64,000 bases of DNA from Parathalassolituus penaei (GCF_026626885.1 NZ_JAPNOA010000029.1:1-64000), one strand, 5' to 3'. Positions 7,653 to 17,321 are shown, numbered from the stretch's first letter. Made by a program: numbers and translations. Notes: a model not told the origin generated them from the letters alone.

Positions 7653-8795
7653 TCATTCCTGCAATGCGGGTTGTTCTTCCGGGTCGCGGTAGTGGCTGAT
7701 GATGTCGGCAACCACTTCCTGATTGTCCAGCAAAGCCTGTACGCAGCGGCTGTCGATCTGGCCGATAGCGGCCAGATGGCGCAGTTCGTCGAAGGCGTCG
7801 GCAAGTGGCCAGGCTTCTTTATAGGGGCGTTTGCTGGTGAGGGCGTCGAACATGTCGGCGACGGCGACGATGCGGGCTTCCAGTGGAATCTCATCGCCGC
7901 TCAGTCCTTTGGGGTATCCGCTGCCATCCAGACGCTCATGGTGTCCGGCGACGATGTTGATCATCAAGCGGGAATCCACCATATGGCTGAGCTGGTAGTC
8001 TTTTAACACCCGACGGATGATATCAACGCCTTTGACGACATGGCTTTTCATAACAACCCACTCGGTGTCATTGAGTTTGCCGGGTTTCAGAAGAATCTGG
8101 TCGGGCACGCCGATTTTGCCAATGTCATGCAGAGGAGCAAACAGGTACAGATGTTCCACAAACTCGTCGTCGAGGTTGTATTCCTGGGCCATGTCTCTGA
8201 CAATCAGGCGCGCCAGCAAGGCCATTCGTGTGAGGTGGGCGCCGGTTTCAAAATCGCGCAGGGTGACAAATTCACGGGCAACCTGAGCCGTGGTCATCAG
8301 GCAGCTGACGGCTGTCAGTTCCGATACGATGGCCATCAGGATCAGGTTGCAGAACAGTACAAGATCTCGCTGGACGATGTCGGTAAACGCGGCTTCGGTA
8401 AGGCTGTCGAAAAAAACAAAGCCAACCAGATGATCACCGCTGAACAGCGGAACGGTAAATGACGACTGATAGCCCTGCTCCAGCAGCCATACGGAATGCG
8501 GATTATCCGGGGAGACGCTGCCGGGTATGAAATCGATTACGCGGCATTCGCCGCTTGCTGCCAGACGACTTAACGATACGCTGGCTTCCAGTGGATATTG
8601 ATAGCGGTTGAGCGCGTTGCCGTTACGGGTGCTATTGATGAAGGTTTTGAGCAGATCCGTGGCGGGGTCATAAATAGCACAGGAAACCCGGTCAACGAGG
8701 CTGACACGTTGCAGGATATTGTCATGGATTAACGCCAGACGTTCCGATAACGATTCAACCCGGTTCATCAGCATGGAATGGGCATTACTCGACAT
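7653..8795 (-). CDS. GAF and HD-GYP domain protein, probable cyclic-di-GMP phosphodiesterase
   Basis: 380 residues from ATG 8795, chosen because AGGAG lies 7 nt upstream; a GTG at 8816 is in frame. A GAF-like sensory domain fills about 20-165. The HD-GYP domain follows with HDIGKIG near 223-229 and HHERLDGSGYP near 285-295, the metal-binding and GYP signature residues of enzymes that hydrolyse cyclic-di-GMP. No membrane segment or signal peptide is visible, so it is probably cytoplasmic. The GAF ligand is unknown. It stands alone between tRNA-Val and uvrB. Confidence 0.9.
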   Translation of the reverse strand: MSSNAHSMLMNRVESLSERLALIHDNILQRVSLVDRVSCAIYDPATDLLKTFINSTRNGNALNRYQYPLEASVSLSRLAASGECRVIDFIPGSVSPDNPHSVWLLEQGYQSSFTVPLFSGDHLVGFVFFDSLTEAAFTDIVQRDLVLFCNLILMAIVSELTAVSCLMTTAQVAREFVTLRDFETGAHLTRMALLARLIVRDMAQEYNLDDEFVEHLYLFAPLHDIGKIGVPDQILLKPGKLNDTEWVVMKSHVVKGVDIIRRVLKDYQLSHMVDSRLMINIVAGHHERLDGSGYPKGLSGDEIPLEARIVAVADMFDALTSKRPYKEAWPLADAFDELRHLAAIGQIDSRCVQALLDNQEVVADIISHYRDPEEQPALQE

Positions 8796-8907
8796 CCTGC
8801 GACTCCTTTGCTCCACACAACCCGCCGGTGCTGTGACTTCGGGGCTGATCTGCCCCGGCGAACAGACGAGTTATACATCACACCTGTTGCCGGGTTACTG
8901 ACACATG

Positions 8908-10938
8908 TTAGCTATTGCTGATCATTTTAGCTTTCATGGCATGTAACAAATCGCGCAAACGGGCAGCCTCTTCAAAGTTGAGGTCGCGAGCGGCCTTGAA
9001 CATCTCGTCCTCGACCTTGGCGATCCGCCCCACCAGCTCGGTCGCAGGCAGTTGTTGCCAATGATCAGCCTGATAATCGGCAGCGGTTTCGGCAACCTTG
9101 CGTCCACGGGTTTTGCCTTTGCCTTTTTTGCCCGGTGGTGGTGCCGCCTCCAGAATATCCTCAACGGAGCGATGCACGCCTTGCGGCACAATGCCGTTCT
9201 CTTCGTTAAAGCGGACCTGTTTCTCACGTCGGCGGTCAGTCTCGTCGATGGCGCGCTGCATGGAGTCGGTTATGCGGTCAGCATACAGGATGGCCTTGCC
9301 GTTGAGGTTACGGGCGGCGCGGCCAATGGTCTGGATCAGTGAGCGTTCGGAGCGCAGAAAACCTTCCTTGTCGGCATCAAAAATCGCCACCAGTGACACT
9401 TCCGGTATGTCGAGGCCCTCACGCAGCAGGTTGATACCGACCAGCACATCAAATTCGCCGAGGCGCAGGTCGCGGATAATCTCAACCCGTTCGACGGTGT
9501 CGATGTCAGAGTGCAGATACCGCACGCGAACATTCTGCTCCATCAGGAAGCTGGTGAGGTCTTCCGCCATACGCTTGGTAAGTACGGTGATCAGCACCCG
9601 CTCTCCAACCTGAACCCGCAGCTGCAGTTCGTGGAGTACGTCGTCAACCTGTCCAGTAGCCGGGCGGATTTCAATTTGCGGGTCCACCAATCCTGTCGGC
9701 CGCACCACCTGCTCAACCACCGCATCCTGATGATCACGTTCGTAGTTGCCCGGCGTGGCCGAGACAAAAATGCACTGGGGAACAATTGACTCCCACTCTT
9801 CAAAGCGCATCGGACGGTTATCCAGCGCCGACGGCAATCGGAAACCGAACTGCACCAGGGTTTCCTTCCGGGAACGGTCACCGCGATACATGCCGCCAAT
9901 TTGCGGAATAGTCACGTGGGACTCGTCAACAAACACCAGTGCATCCTTGGGGATGTAATCGAACAGGGTTGGCGGCGCATCACCTTCGGCCCGGCCCGAC
10001 AGATAACGCGAGTAGTTTTCGATACCGGAGCAATAACCCAGCTCCTGCATCATCTCGATGTCATAACGGGTGCGCTGTTCCAGTCGTTGGGCTTCGACCA
10101 GCAGGTTGTTGTCACGGTAATACTGCAGGCGCTGATCAAGTTCGACCTTGATGCCTTCAATGGCGTCGAGAATACGCTGCCGCGGGGTTACGTAGTGGGT
10201 CTTCGGATAAATCGTCACACGCGCCAGACGGTTGTAGATGTGGCCAGTGAGCGGGTCGAAGCTGCACAGCTGTTCAACCTCGTCGTCAAACAGTTCGATA
10301 CGAATGGCTTCGTCGTCACTTTCTGCCGGGAATACGTCGATGATCTCGCCGCGTACGCGGTAGGTGCCACGGTGGAAATCGGCATCGTTGCGGGTGTATT
10401 GCAGCTCGGCCAGACGACGCAAAATGGTGCGCTGATCAATGCGATCACCGCGCACCAGATGCAGCATCATCTTCAGATAGGACTCAGGATCCCCCAGACC
10501 GTAGATGGCTGATACGGTGGCAACAATAATCGCATCCCGTCGTTCCATCAGCGCCTTGGTTGCCGACAGTCGCATCTGTTCAATATGTTCGTTAACCGAG
10601 GCATCCTTGTCGATGAAGGTATCGGATGACGGAACATAGGCTTCCGGCTGGTAGTAGTCGTAGTAGGACACGAAGTATTCCACGGCATTGTCCGGGAAAA
10701 ACTCCTTGAACTCCCCATACAGCTGGGCTGCAAGGGTTTTGTTGTGTGCCATGACGATAGCTGGCCGCTGACACTGGGCAATCACGTTGGCCATGGTGAA
10801 GGTTTTACCAGAGCCGGTTACCCCCAGCAGGGTCTGTTTCAGCAAACCGGCATTCACGCCACGCACCAGTTGGCGGATTGCCTCAGGCTGATCTCCGGCT
10901 GGCGGATATTTGCTCGTCAGTTGAAAGGATTTGCTCAT
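8908..10938 (-). CDS. uvrB: UvrABC excision nuclease subunit B
   Basis: 676 residues, full length for the family. UvrB is the damage-verifying helicase-like subunit of nucleotide excision repair: it is loaded by UvrA, opens the lesion and recruits UvrC. Walker A GVTGSGKT lies near 40. The beta-hairpin region [11 protein letters not shown] near 95, the DESH box (VFVDESHVT) near 340, and a C-terminal UVR motif ([22 protein letters not shown]) for UvrC contact are present. It is divergent from aspC across 118 bp, as in Pseudomonas. Confidence 0.98.
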   Translation of the reverse strand: MSKSFQLTSKYPPAGDQPEAIRQLVRGVNAGLLKQTLLGVTGSGKTFTMANVIAQCQRPAIVMAHNKTLAAQLYGEFKEFFPDNAVEYFVSYYDYYQPEAYVPSSDTFIDKDASVNEHIEQMRLSATKALMERRDAIIVATVSAIYGLGDPESYLKMMLHLVRGDRIDQRTILRRLAELQYTRNDADFHRGTYRVRGEIIDVFPAESDDEAIRIELFDDEVEQLCSFDPLTGHIYNRLARVTIYPKTHYVTPRQRILDAIEGIKVELDQRLQYYRDNNLLVEAQRLEQRTRYDIEMMQELGYCSGIENYSRYLSGRAEGDAPPTLFDYIPKDALVFVDESHVTIPQIGGMYRGDRSRKETLVQFGFRLPSALDNRPMRFEEWESIVPQCIFVSATPGNYERDHQDAVVEQVVRPTGLVDPQIEIRPATGQVDDVLHELQLRVQVGERVLITVLTKRMAEDLTSFLMEQNVRVRYLHSDIDTVERVEIIRDLRLGEFDVLVGINLLREGLDIPEVSLVAIFDADKEGFLRSERSLIQTIGRAARNLNGKAILYADRITDSMQRAIDETDRRREKQVRFNEENGIVPQGVHRSVEDILEAAPPPGKKGKGKTRGRKVAETAADYQADHWQQLPATELVGRIAKVEDEMFKAARDLNFEEAARLRDLLHAMKAKMISNS

Positions 10939-11056
10939 CAGGATTCCAGTATCGACATGAATCTAGTAACATTCGCCGGTTTGCCGGAAATCCGGCAATT
11001 GTCAGAGCCGGCCAGCTCTTTTTTTATTTCCACCGCCGTTTTCGAGGATACACATT

Positions 11057-12238
11057 TTGGATCTGCAACTGTCTGATCGCGTACAACAGATCAAGCCCTC
11101 TCCTACTCTGGCAGTTACCAACCGTGCTGCTGTGCTGCGCGCAGAAGGCAAAGACATTATTGGCCTGGGCGCTGGTGAACCGGACTTCGATACTCCGGAA
11201 CACATCAAGAAAGCCGCCATTGACGCCATTAACAACGGCTTCACCAAGTACACCGCGGTGGACGGTACGCCAGGACTGAAGCAGGCCATTATCGGCAAGT
11301 TCAAGAACGACAACAACCTGACCTACGCTCCGAACCAGATTCTGGTTTCTTGCGGTGGCAAGCAGAGCTTCTTCAACCTGAGCCTGGCTTACCTGAATCC
11401 GGGTGATGAAGTGGTTATTCCAGCTCCATACTGGGTTTCCTACCCGGACATGGTGATTGTGGCTGGTGCGGTTCCGGTGTTTATCGATACCGACATGAGC
11501 ACCCGCTTCAAGATCACTCCAGAGCAACTGGAAGCCGTTATCACTGACAAGACCCGTCTGGTGGTTCTGAACAGCCCATCCAACCCATCCGGCGTTGCTT
11601 ACAACCTGGAAGAACTGGCGGCACTGGGTGAAGTTCTGCGTAAGTACCCGAACGTTCTGATCGCGTCTGACGACATGTACGAACACATCATCTGGTCTGA
11701 AGGTGGCTTCTGCAACATTCTGAACGCCTGCCCGGACCTCTACGACCGTACTATCGTTCTGAACGGTGTTTCCAAGGCTTACAGCATGACTGGCTGGCGT
11801 ATCGGTTACGCCGCAGGTCCGGTGAAGCTGATCAACGCCATGAAGAACATCCAGTCCCAGAGCACCTCCAACCCGACTTCCGTATCTCAGGTAGCTGCTG
11901 AAGCGGCTCTGAAAGGCGGCAAGGAATGTATGGTGCCAATGCTGGCGGCGTTCAAGGAACGTCACGACTGGCTGACTGCCGCTCTGAACGAACTGCCAGG
12001 TGTTGAGTGTGTGTCCGGCGACGGCGCGTTCTACGCTTACCCTTGCTTCAAGGGCGCCATGGCTGCCATGGGTATCGAAGACGACGTAGTCTTCGCTGAG
12101 AAGATGCTGCTGGAAGCTGGCGTTGCCATGGTTCCAGGTTCTGCATTCGGCACCCCTGGTTACATGCGTCTGTCTTACGCCACCAGCCTCGACGTACTGA
12201 AGGCTGCGGTTGAACGTCTGAAAGCCGCTCTGGCCTGA
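11057..12238 (+). CDS. aspC: Aspartate aminotransferase (PLP-dependent, class I)
   Basis: 393 residues. It interconverts aspartate and 2-oxoglutarate with oxaloacetate and glutamate using pyridoxal phosphate. The PLP lysine sits in VSKAYSMTGWRIGY near residue 240, with NSPSNPSG and the aminotransferase I/II fold around it. The start is TTG at 11057, with GAGGA about 9 nt upstream; the product begins LQLSDRVQQIKPSPT after the initiator and D, typical for this family. Codon use is strongly biased, suggesting high expression. A strong bidirectional terminator follows. Confidence 0.95.
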   Translation: MDLQLSDRVQQIKPSPTLAVTNRAAVLRAEGKDIIGLGAGEPDFDTPEHIKKAAIDAINNGFTKYTAVDGTPGLKQAIIGKFKNDNNLTYAPNQILVSCGGKQSFFNLSLAYLNPGDEVVIPAPYWVSYPDMVIVAGAVPVFIDTDMSTRFKITPEQLEAVITDKTRLVVLNSPSNPSGVAYNLEELAALGEVLRKYPNVLIASDDMYEHIIWSEGGFCNILNACPDLYDRTIVLNGVSKAYSMTGWRIGYAAGPVKLINAMKNIQSQSTSNPTSVSQVAAEAALKGGKECMVPMLAAFKERHDWLTAALNELPGVECVSGDGAFYAYPCFKGAMAAMGIEDDVVFAEKMLLEAGVAMVPGSAFGTPGYMRLSYATSLDVLKAAVERLKAALA

Positions 12239-12263
12239 TTGACGTTTGTATGACCCATAAAAA

Positions 12264-12287
12264 AACCGGGCAATGCCCGGTTTTTTT
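12264..12287 (+). terminator. Rho-independent terminator after aspC, bidirectional
   Basis: AACCGGGC/GCCCGGTT stem with a 3-nt loop and a 7-T run on the + strand. An A-run on the other side lets it serve the convergent hda as well. Confidence 0.9.
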
Positions 12288-12306
12288 ATGTTTCAAATCT
12301 GGTTTC

Positions 12307-12354
12307 TACCACCTGCTTGTTACTACCACCTGCTTGTTACTACCACCTGCTCAA
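12307..12354. repeat. 17-bp direct tandem repeat, about 2.8 copies
   Basis: The unit TACCACCTGCTTGTTAC occurs at 12307..12323 and 12324..12340 without mismatch, and a third copy starts at 12341 but decays after TACCACCTGCT. It lies between the aspC terminator and the hda stop codon. Confidence 0.9.
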
Positions 12355-12360
12355 TACCAC

Positions 12361-13077
12361 TTACCAACCCAGAACTTCCTTAACAAACGGAATGGTCAGC
12401 TTGCGCTGCTGTGACAGGGATTCCTGATCCAGCTGATCGAGAATATCGGCCAGCCCGGACATACACTCAGGGCCTCGCCCCACCAGAAAACGCGCAACAT
12501 CTTCACCCAGCAGAATACCGCGACGACGGGCACGCAACACCAGCGCCAGCGCTCGCTCCTCTGGCTGCAGGCTGTGCAACTGATACATCACCCCGCCGCT
12601 CAGACGGGATGCCAGATCAGGCAACGCCACCGCCAATCCGCGCGGAGTCACATTGGCAGCCATCAACAGATGGCCTTCGGCGTCACGAATGCGGTTAAAC
12701 AGGTGGAACAGCGCGATCTCCCAGTCTTCGTTACCGGCAATCACATCAAGATCATCGAGCACCACCAACGGCAGCTTTTCCAGACCTTCAAGAACGGAAG
12801 GCTCATACGAAACCAGTTCGCGCAGTGGCAGATACACACTGTGATGACCAAGCCCATCAGCATAGTGACAAGCCGCCTGCAAAAGATGACTACGACCACT
12901 GCCAGGATGCCCCCATATATACAGGAACGGATCACCTGCCAGCGTCCATTGCTTCTGGACCGCCTGAATCAGCTCTTCATTGGCACCGGCATAAAAATTG
13001 GCAAAACGGGCATCATCCCTGACCAGAACCGACAGGGTTAATTGAGGATGATGACCAGCAGACTTGTTCAGAACCAA
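12361..13077 (-). CDS. hda: DnaA-regulatory inactivator Hda
   Basis: 238 residues. Hda is a DnaA-paralog AAA+ protein that, with the DNA-loaded sliding clamp, stimulates ATP hydrolysis by DnaA and so prevents re-initiation. The N-terminus contains QLTLSV, close to the QL-x-L clamp-binding motif. The P-loop is GHPGSGRSHLL near 55 and Walker B is VVLDDLDVI near 105. There is no DnaA DNA-binding domain IV, as expected. The start appears to be TTG at 13077 with GGGG about 8 nt upstream. It is divergent from purM. Confidence 0.93.
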   Translation of the reverse strand: MVLNKSAGHHPQLTLSVLVRDDARFANFYAGANEELIQAVQKQWTLAGDPFLYIWGHPGSGRSHLLQAACHYADGLGHHSVYLPLRELVSYEPSVLEGLEKLPLVVLDDLDVIAGNEDWEIALFHLFNRIRDAEGHLLMAANVTPRGLAVALPDLASRLSGGVMYQLHSLQPEERALALVLRARRRGILLGEDVARFLVGRGPECMSGLADILDQLDQESLSQQRKLTIPFVKEVLGW

Positions 13078-13362
13078 TGACAGAACCCCGATTCAGGCCA
13101 CGGAGAGCACGGATTATCAGCCGAAAGCGCCGAAAATGGCAGCCCCGGACTTTTACCGACCTCGGGTCGGACAACGAGGCGCTATTGTGCCACGTACTTT
13201 TGCGCTGTCACCTACCCGAAAAAACAGTATCCACACCTTCATTGATCGAAATTTCCGGTCAGAAACGCCCCTTCCGCGAGAATATTGCATCGTTGACGTG
13301 CAGGATGGATGACAAATCGCTAGAATACCCCGCTTCTTTGCAGCCACCCTGTGAATCACAGC

Positions 13363-14415
13363 ATGACCGAACCAACATCCCTCAGCTATAAAGACGCTGG
13401 CGTCGACATCGACGCAGGCAACGCCCTGGTCGAACGCATCAAACACGTAGCCAAACGTACCCGTCGCCCTGAAGTAATGGCCGGCCTGGGTGGCTTTGGC
13501 GCCCTGTTTGAACTGCCACAAGGCTACAAACAGCCAGTACTGGTATCCGGTACCGACGGCGTGGGCACCAAACTGCGCCTGGCAATGGATCTGGCCAAAC
13601 ACGACACCATCGGTATCGACCTGGTGGCCATGTGTGCCAACGACCTGGTGGTTGCCGGTGCTGAACCTCTGTTCTTTCTCGACTACTACGCTACTGGTCA
13701 TCTGAACGTAGACGTTGCTGCTTCCGTGATCAACGGTATTGGTATCGGCTGTGAACAGGCTGGTGCTGCTCTGGTGGGTGGTGAAACCGCCGAGATGCCA
13801 GGCATGTACGAAGGCGAAGACTACGACCTGGCTGGTTTCTGCGTTGGTATCGTTGAAAAAGACGAAATCATCGACGGTTCCAAGGTACAGGCTGGTGACG
13901 CTCTGGTTGCCATCGCTTCCAGCGGCCCACACTCCAACGGTTACTCTCTGGTTCGCAAGATCATCGAGTTCTCCAATGCCGACCTGACTGCTGATCTGGA
14001 TGGTGTCCCTCTGGCTGACGCTCTGATGGCGCCAACCAAGATTTACGTCAAGCCAGTTCTGAAGCTGATCAACGCTCTGGACGTACACGCCATGTGTCAC
14101 GTAACTGGCGGCGGCTTCCAGGAAAACATTCCTCGCGTTCTGCCAGATAGCTGCAAAGCCCTGATCGACACCAACAGCTGGCGCTGGCCAGCCGTGTTCG
14201 AATGGCTGCAACAGGCAGGCAACGTCAAGACGGCTGAAATGTTCCGCACCTTCAACTGTGGTGTTGGCATGATCGTAGCGCTGCCAGCCGCTCAGGCTCA
14301 GCAAGCGGTTGCCCTGCTGAACGCTGAAGGCGAACAATCCTGGATCATCGGTGAAATCGCTGCCAAACAAGGCGACGAAGCATCCGTCGAATTCCTGGGT
14401 AACCGCACCGTATGA
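13363..14415 (+). CDS. purM: Phosphoribosylformylglycinamidine cyclo-ligase (AIR synthetase)
   Basis: 350 residues from ATG 13363, chosen because [19 protein letters not shown] matches the usual PurM N-terminus; a GTG at 13351 is also in frame. It catalyses the ATP-dependent ring closure of FGAM to AIR in purine synthesis. The family signature [13 protein letters not shown] lies near 60, with GIDLVAMC and [13 protein letters not shown] following. purN overlaps its stop by 4 bp, so the two are co-translated. Codon use is strongly biased. Confidence 0.97.
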   Translation: MTEPTSLSYKDAGVDIDAGNALVERIKHVAKRTRRPEVMAGLGGFGALFELPQGYKQPVLVSGTDGVGTKLRLAMDLAKHDTIGIDLVAMCANDLVVAGAEPLFFLDYYATGHLNVDVAASVINGIGIGCEQAGAALVGGETAEMPGMYEGEDYDLAGFCVGIVEKDEIIDGSKVQAGDALVAIASSGPHSNGYSLVRKIIEFSNADLTADLDGVPLADALMAPTKIYVKPVLKLINALDVHAMCHVTGGGFQENIPRVLPDSCKALIDTNSWRWPAVFEWLQQAGNVKTAEMFRTFNCGVGMIVALPAAQAQQAVALLNAEGEQSWIIGEIAAKQGDEASVEFLGNRTV

Positions 14416-15083
14416 TGGTCACTGACAGCATCCCGGAAACCCCACGTCTGGTTATTCTGATTTCCGGCACCGGCAGTAATATGCTGGCGCTGGTTGAAGC
14501 TTGCCGTCGTGGCGATCTGGATGCCACCGTTGCCGGGGTGATTTCCAATCGCCCCGACGCCGCCGGTGTCCAGCACGCTCGCGACCGCGATATTCCGGCA
14601 CTGGTAGTTGATCACAAGGAATTCAGTGACCGTCTGGCTTTCGACAAGGCCATGATGGACGCTATTGATGAATTCGACCCGGACCTGGTGGTTCTGGCCG
14701 GATTTATGCGCATTCTTACTCCAGAGTTTGTCCGCCACTATCAGGGACGCCTGCTGAATATCCATCCATCATTGCTGCCGCTGTACCCAGGGCTTAATAC
14801 CCATCAGCGCGCCATTGATGCGGGTGACAGCACTCACGGTGTTTCAGTGCATTTTGTGACTGAAGAGCTGGATGGTGGCCCTGTGGTTGCACAGGCCGTG
14901 GTCAGCGTCACCGCTGACGACAGCGCCAACAGCCTGAAGGACAAGGTTCACGCTCAGGAACACGTGCTGTATCCAATTGTGGTGAAGTGGTTCGTCGAAG
15001 GTCGTCTGCGTCTCACCAGTAAAAGCGTTACCCTTGATGGCAAGGAGCTGCCTGCCAGTGGCTTGCGTCTCGACGCACTCTGA
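14412..15083 (+). CDS. purN: Phosphoribosylglycinamide formyltransferase
   Basis: 223 residues. It formylates GAR using 10-formyltetrahydrofolate, the third step of purine synthesis. The GAR phosphate loop [11 protein letters not shown] lies near 20, and the catalytic region [16 protein letters not shown] (Asn, His) near 120, with [13 protein letters not shown] after it. The start ATG overlaps the purM stop (ATGA); two consecutive ATG codons are possible. Length is normal. Confidence 0.97.
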   Translation: MMVTDSIPETPRLVILISGTGSNMLALVEACRRGDLDATVAGVISNRPDAAGVQHARDRDIPALVVDHKEFSDRLAFDKAMMDAIDEFDPDLVVLAGFMRILTPEFVRHYQGRLLNIHPSLLPLYPGLNTHQRAIDAGDSTHGVSVHFVTEELDGGPVVAQAVVSVTADDSANSLKDKVHAQEHVLYPIVVKWFVEGRLRLTSKSVTLDGKELPASGLRLDAL

Positions 15084-15120
15084 GCCATTGTAGGCACTCT
15101 GTCCTGCTGGAGTAGCCCCT

Positions 15121-15858
15121 TTGCGTTTCTTGCATCTGAGCCTGCTGCTATCGCTGCTGGTATCAGGCAGTCCAGCCGGAGCGGTCACCACCGCCCCGGC
15201 GGCGACGCCACCTCAAACCCTGTCCAGTACCAGCCTGTCCCCTTTCAAGGCCCGTTACTCCAGCCGTTACAAGCTTGGCTTCCTGTCATTTGATATCGAC
15301 GCCGACCGTACCCTGCAGCAACTGACAGACAACAGCTGGCAATTGCAATTCAGCGCATCAGCATCAGCCGCCAGCCTGGATGAAACCACACACTTCCAGC
15401 TGAACCATGGCAAGATCCAGCCACTGGAATACAGCCTGAAAGGATCAGGAATGATTCAGGAGGATGATCGAGCCTTCCGCTTCGATCACAAGGCCAAAAC
15501 CGTTCTGAACAGCCTCTCCGGTGATATTTTCAAAAACCAGTGGCACGACCAGATTCAGGACCGCCTGACCTACATGCTGCAAATCAGCCTGGATGTTGCC
15601 GCCGGCAAGCGTCAGCTCGAATATCCGGTGTTCGAAAAGAACAAGATCAAGATGCACCACTACGAAGTAGTTGGTGAAGAAACCCTGAGTACCCGTATTG
15701 GCCCCCTGCGCACCATCAAGGTTCGTCAGATTCGCCAGGACAAACGCAGTATTACCGCCTGGCTGGCAATCGATCATCAGTACGTACTGGTGAAGCTGGC
15801 CGACAAACAGAACAACAGCACCCGTTACGCCATAGATCTGGTCAGTCTTGAGGACTGA
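15121..15858 (+). CDS. DUF3108 domain protein, secreted
   Basis: 245 residues from a TTG start at 15121. An N-terminal signal peptide ([20 protein letters not shown], cleavage near AGA) is followed by a DUF3108 domain, recognised by the pattern F-x-A-x-Y near residue 42, SLKGSGM near 110 and the C-terminal RTIKVRQIR...[16 protein letters not shown]3108 proteins are periplasmic and of unknown function, and are often found downstream of purN in related genomes. It probably belongs to the purMN transcript (37 bp gap). Confidence 0.85.
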   Translation: MRFLHLSLLLSLLVSGSPAGAVTTAPAATPPQTLSSTSLSPFKARYSSRYKLGFLSFDIDADRTLQQLTDNSWQLQFSASASAASLDETTHFQLNHGKIQPLEYSLKGSGMIQEDDRAFRFDHKAKTVLNSLSGDIFKNQWHDQIQDRLTYMLQISLDVAAGKRQLEYPVFEKNKIKMHHYEVVGEETLSTRIGPLRTIKVRQIRQDKRSITAWLAIDHQYVLVKLADKQNNSTRYAIDLVSLED

Positions 15859-15875
15859 CCCCAGGGAGAGCCCCC

Positions 15876-16481
15876 ATGCGCCTCAGCGACGCCGATATCG
15901 AACAACATCTGGCTGATGGTTCCATCAGTATCGAACCAGCCCCATCCGAAGACGCCATCGCCGGCATCAGCGTTGACCTGCGCCTCGATCACCGCTTCCG
16001 GGTGTTCAGCAATAACTCCGTAACCCACCTGGATCTGTCTGGCGACCGTCACCAGCTCGAACGCGATATCGACCGCATCATGAGCAAGGAAATCGAAATC
16101 GCTGCCGATCAGGCGCTGTTTATCCACCCTGGCGAGCTGGTACTAGGCGCAACCCTCGAACAGGTGCGAATCCCGGATAATCTGGTGGGCTGGCTGGATG
16201 GCCGTAGCTCCCTCGCCCGCCTGGGACTGGTTGTTCACCTGACCGCCGGACGCATTGATCCGGGCTGGGATGGACAAATCGTGCTGGAGTTCTACAACAA
16301 CGGCAAACTGCCACTGGCATTGCGCCCTGGCATGGTCATTTGCGCCATGTCGTTTGAAACCCTGAGCAGCCCAGCCAAACGTCCGTACAACAAGCGCACC
16401 AACGCCAAGTACAAAGGCCAGAAAGGTGCGATGTTCAGCCGTATTTCTCACGACCAGGATACTCCGGACGGAAAGAACTGA
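15876..16481 (+). CDS. dcd: dCTP deaminase
   Basis: 201 residues. It converts dCTP to dUTP, the main source of dTMP in gammaproteobacteria. It starts [12 protein letters not shown] as usual. The trimer active-site segment [11 protein letters not shown] lies near 108-118, with the catalytic Glu in GQIVLEFYN near 137 and the C-terminal nucleotide lid ([14 protein letters not shown]) near 170-185. It is 17 bp after the DUF3108 gene, with GGGAGAG before the ATG. The C-terminal tail is about eight residues longer than the E. coli protein. Confidence 0.96.
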   Translation: MRLSDADIEQHLADGSISIEPAPSEDAIAGISVDLRLDHRFRVFSNNSVTHLDLSGDRHQLERDIDRIMSKEIEIAADQALFIHPGELVLGATLEQVRIPDNLVGWLDGRSSLARLGLVVHLTAGRIDPGWDGQIVLEFYNNGKLPLALRPGMVICAMSFETLSSPAKRPYNKRTNAKYKGQKGAMFSRISHDQDTPDGKN

Positions 16482-16509
16482 TTTTTCAGAATTTTTTACT
16501 TCTGATAGC

Positions 16510-16537
16510 TTGACGTTATCTTCGTCTACCGTATAAT
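16510..16537 (+). promoter_or_regulatory. Sigma-70 promoter of the tRNA-Asn pair
   Basis: TTGACG (16510..16515), 16-bp spacer, TATAAT (16532..16537); 22 bp before the first tRNA-Asn. Confidence 0.85.
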
Positions 16538-16559
16538 GCGCACCACTTGCTTATGACGT

Positions 16560-16635
16560 TCCCCGATAGCTCAGTCGGTAGAGCAGCGGACTGTTAATCC
16601 GTTGGTCGCTGGTTCAAGTCCAGCTCGGGGAGCCA
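16560..16635 (+). tRNA. tRNA-Asn (GTT), copy 1
   Basis: 76 nt with encoded CCA. Acceptor TCCCCGA pairs with TCGGGGA, anticodon loop CTGTTAA (anticodon GTT), and T arm GGTTCAAGTCC. It has its own terminator. Confidence 0.97.
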
Positions 16636-16659
16636 ACTTCAAAGCAGGTAAAATCCTGA

Positions 16660-16683
16660 AAAGCGACCGATAGTCGCTTTTTT
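16660..16683 (+). terminator. Rho-independent terminator after tRNA-Asn copy 1
   Basis: AAAGCGAC/GTCGCTTT stem with CGATA loop, followed by a T-run. Confidence 0.85.
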
Positions 16684-16720
16684 GTTGTTCAGGATACAGC
16701 AATACTTTTGCTGATTATGT

Positions 16721-16796
16721 TCCCCGATAGCTCAGTCGGTAGAGCAGCGGACTGTTAATCCGTTGGTCGCTGGTTCAAGTCCAGCTCGGGGAGCCA
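16721..16796 (+). tRNA. tRNA-Asn (GTT), copy 2
   Basis: 76 nt, identical base for base to copy 1, 85 bp downstream of it. It follows copy 1's terminator; no obvious separate promoter is visible in the gap (only AATACT resembles a -10). Confidence 0.97.
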
Positions 16797-16817
16797 ATTT
16801 TCCAGCAAAGAATTCGA

Positions 16818-16844
16818 AAAAGGCGACTTTATGTCGCCTTTTTT
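16818..16844 (+). terminator. Rho-independent terminator after tRNA-Asn copy 2
   Basis: AAAAGGCGAC/GTCGCCTTTT stem with TTTAT loop and trailing T-run. Confidence 0.9.
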
Positions 16845-16891
16845 ATTGCCTGCAATTTCTCCCAGACATAAAAAACGCCAGCACAATGGCT

Positions 16892-17280
16892 TAATGCCGA
16901 TCAGTTAGGGACTTTTAAACAGCCTGATCATTGATTTCCGAATGTACCCAGCGCAGCTGGCTGCCCAATGCCCATCTGGGCGAGCCGGGATTCACCGCAA
17001 CGGCCGACCCAGCCGGGGCATGGATGCCCCGCAAAGCCCTTCTTCACCAATAGACAGGGCACAGGGATGTGCCATCTGGCCGGGGTCGAAAAGCCGTTGT
17101 CGGTGAAAACCGGAAGCACGAGCCCAATCGGGCTAAGCAGGGGGAGGCCCGCCCGGCCGGGGGACAAGGTCCCCCATGAGGGCATACGGTAGAGCCAATT
17201 AACAAGCCAAGCAGATCGTGACCAACCGATGCGGTAACGACATTTAAGAATGCCGACGGGGGCTTAACTGATCGGCATTA
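16892..17280. mobile_element. 389-bp nonautonomous element (MITE) with IS4-type ends
   Basis: Left end TAATGCCGATCAGTTAGG and right end TTAACTGATCGGCATTA are inverted copies over 16 bp (TAATGCCGATCAGTTA). The same bases, as remembered, begin E. coli IS4, whose family makes 10-13 bp duplications, matching the 12-bp duplication here. It encodes no transposase. Small ORFs of 74 and 85 codons inside it (16968..17192 +, 16928..17185 -) have no recognisable features and are probably incidental to the symmetric, GC-rich core. Confidence 0.75.
16948..17175 (+). ncRNA. Highly structured core of the IS4-type element, possible noncoding RNA
   Basis: Perfect short hairpins follow one another: CCAGC/GCTGG (16948..16960), GCCCA/TGGGC (16970..16981), GGGGCAT/ATGCCCC (17015..17030), GGCACA/TGTGCC (17058..17073), AGCCC/GGGCT (17121..17134), GGGGGAC/GTCCCCC (17159..17175). 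Two longer stems enclose the middle pair: 16991..17004 with 17093..17107 (TTCACCG-c-AACGGC with GCCGTT-gt-CGGTGAA), then 17005..17014 with 17078..17088 (CGACCC-a-GCC with GGC-cg-GGGTCG). The layout is that of a multibranched RNA. Strand and identity are unknown; either strand folds. I do not recognise the family. Confidence 0.4.
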
Positions 17281-17321
17281 AGCACAATGACTGGCGTTTT
17301 ATCGCTTCATGATGGAGACGA

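Larger units (their letters stand above)
16880..17292. repeat. 12-bp target-site duplication around the IS4-type element
   Basis: AGCACAATGGCT (16880..16891) and AGCACAATGACT (17281..17292) flank the element directly, differing at one base. Removing the element and one copy restores AAAACGCCAG-CACAATGA-CTGGCGTTTT, a perfect 10-bp terminator-like hairpin; the insertion therefore split the loop of a terminator that lies just after the ugd stop codon. Confidence 0.85.

Noticed and set aside
13285-13326. purM promoter TTGACG...TAGAAT
   Set aside because: The spacer is 22 bp, too long for a sigma-70 promoter, so it was not listed.
16928-17192. Two overlapping small ORFs (85 and 74 codons) inside the IS4-type element
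   Set aside because: They run over the hairpin-rich core on opposite strands and share its symmetry; no ribosome site or family recognised. Kept only as a note under the element.
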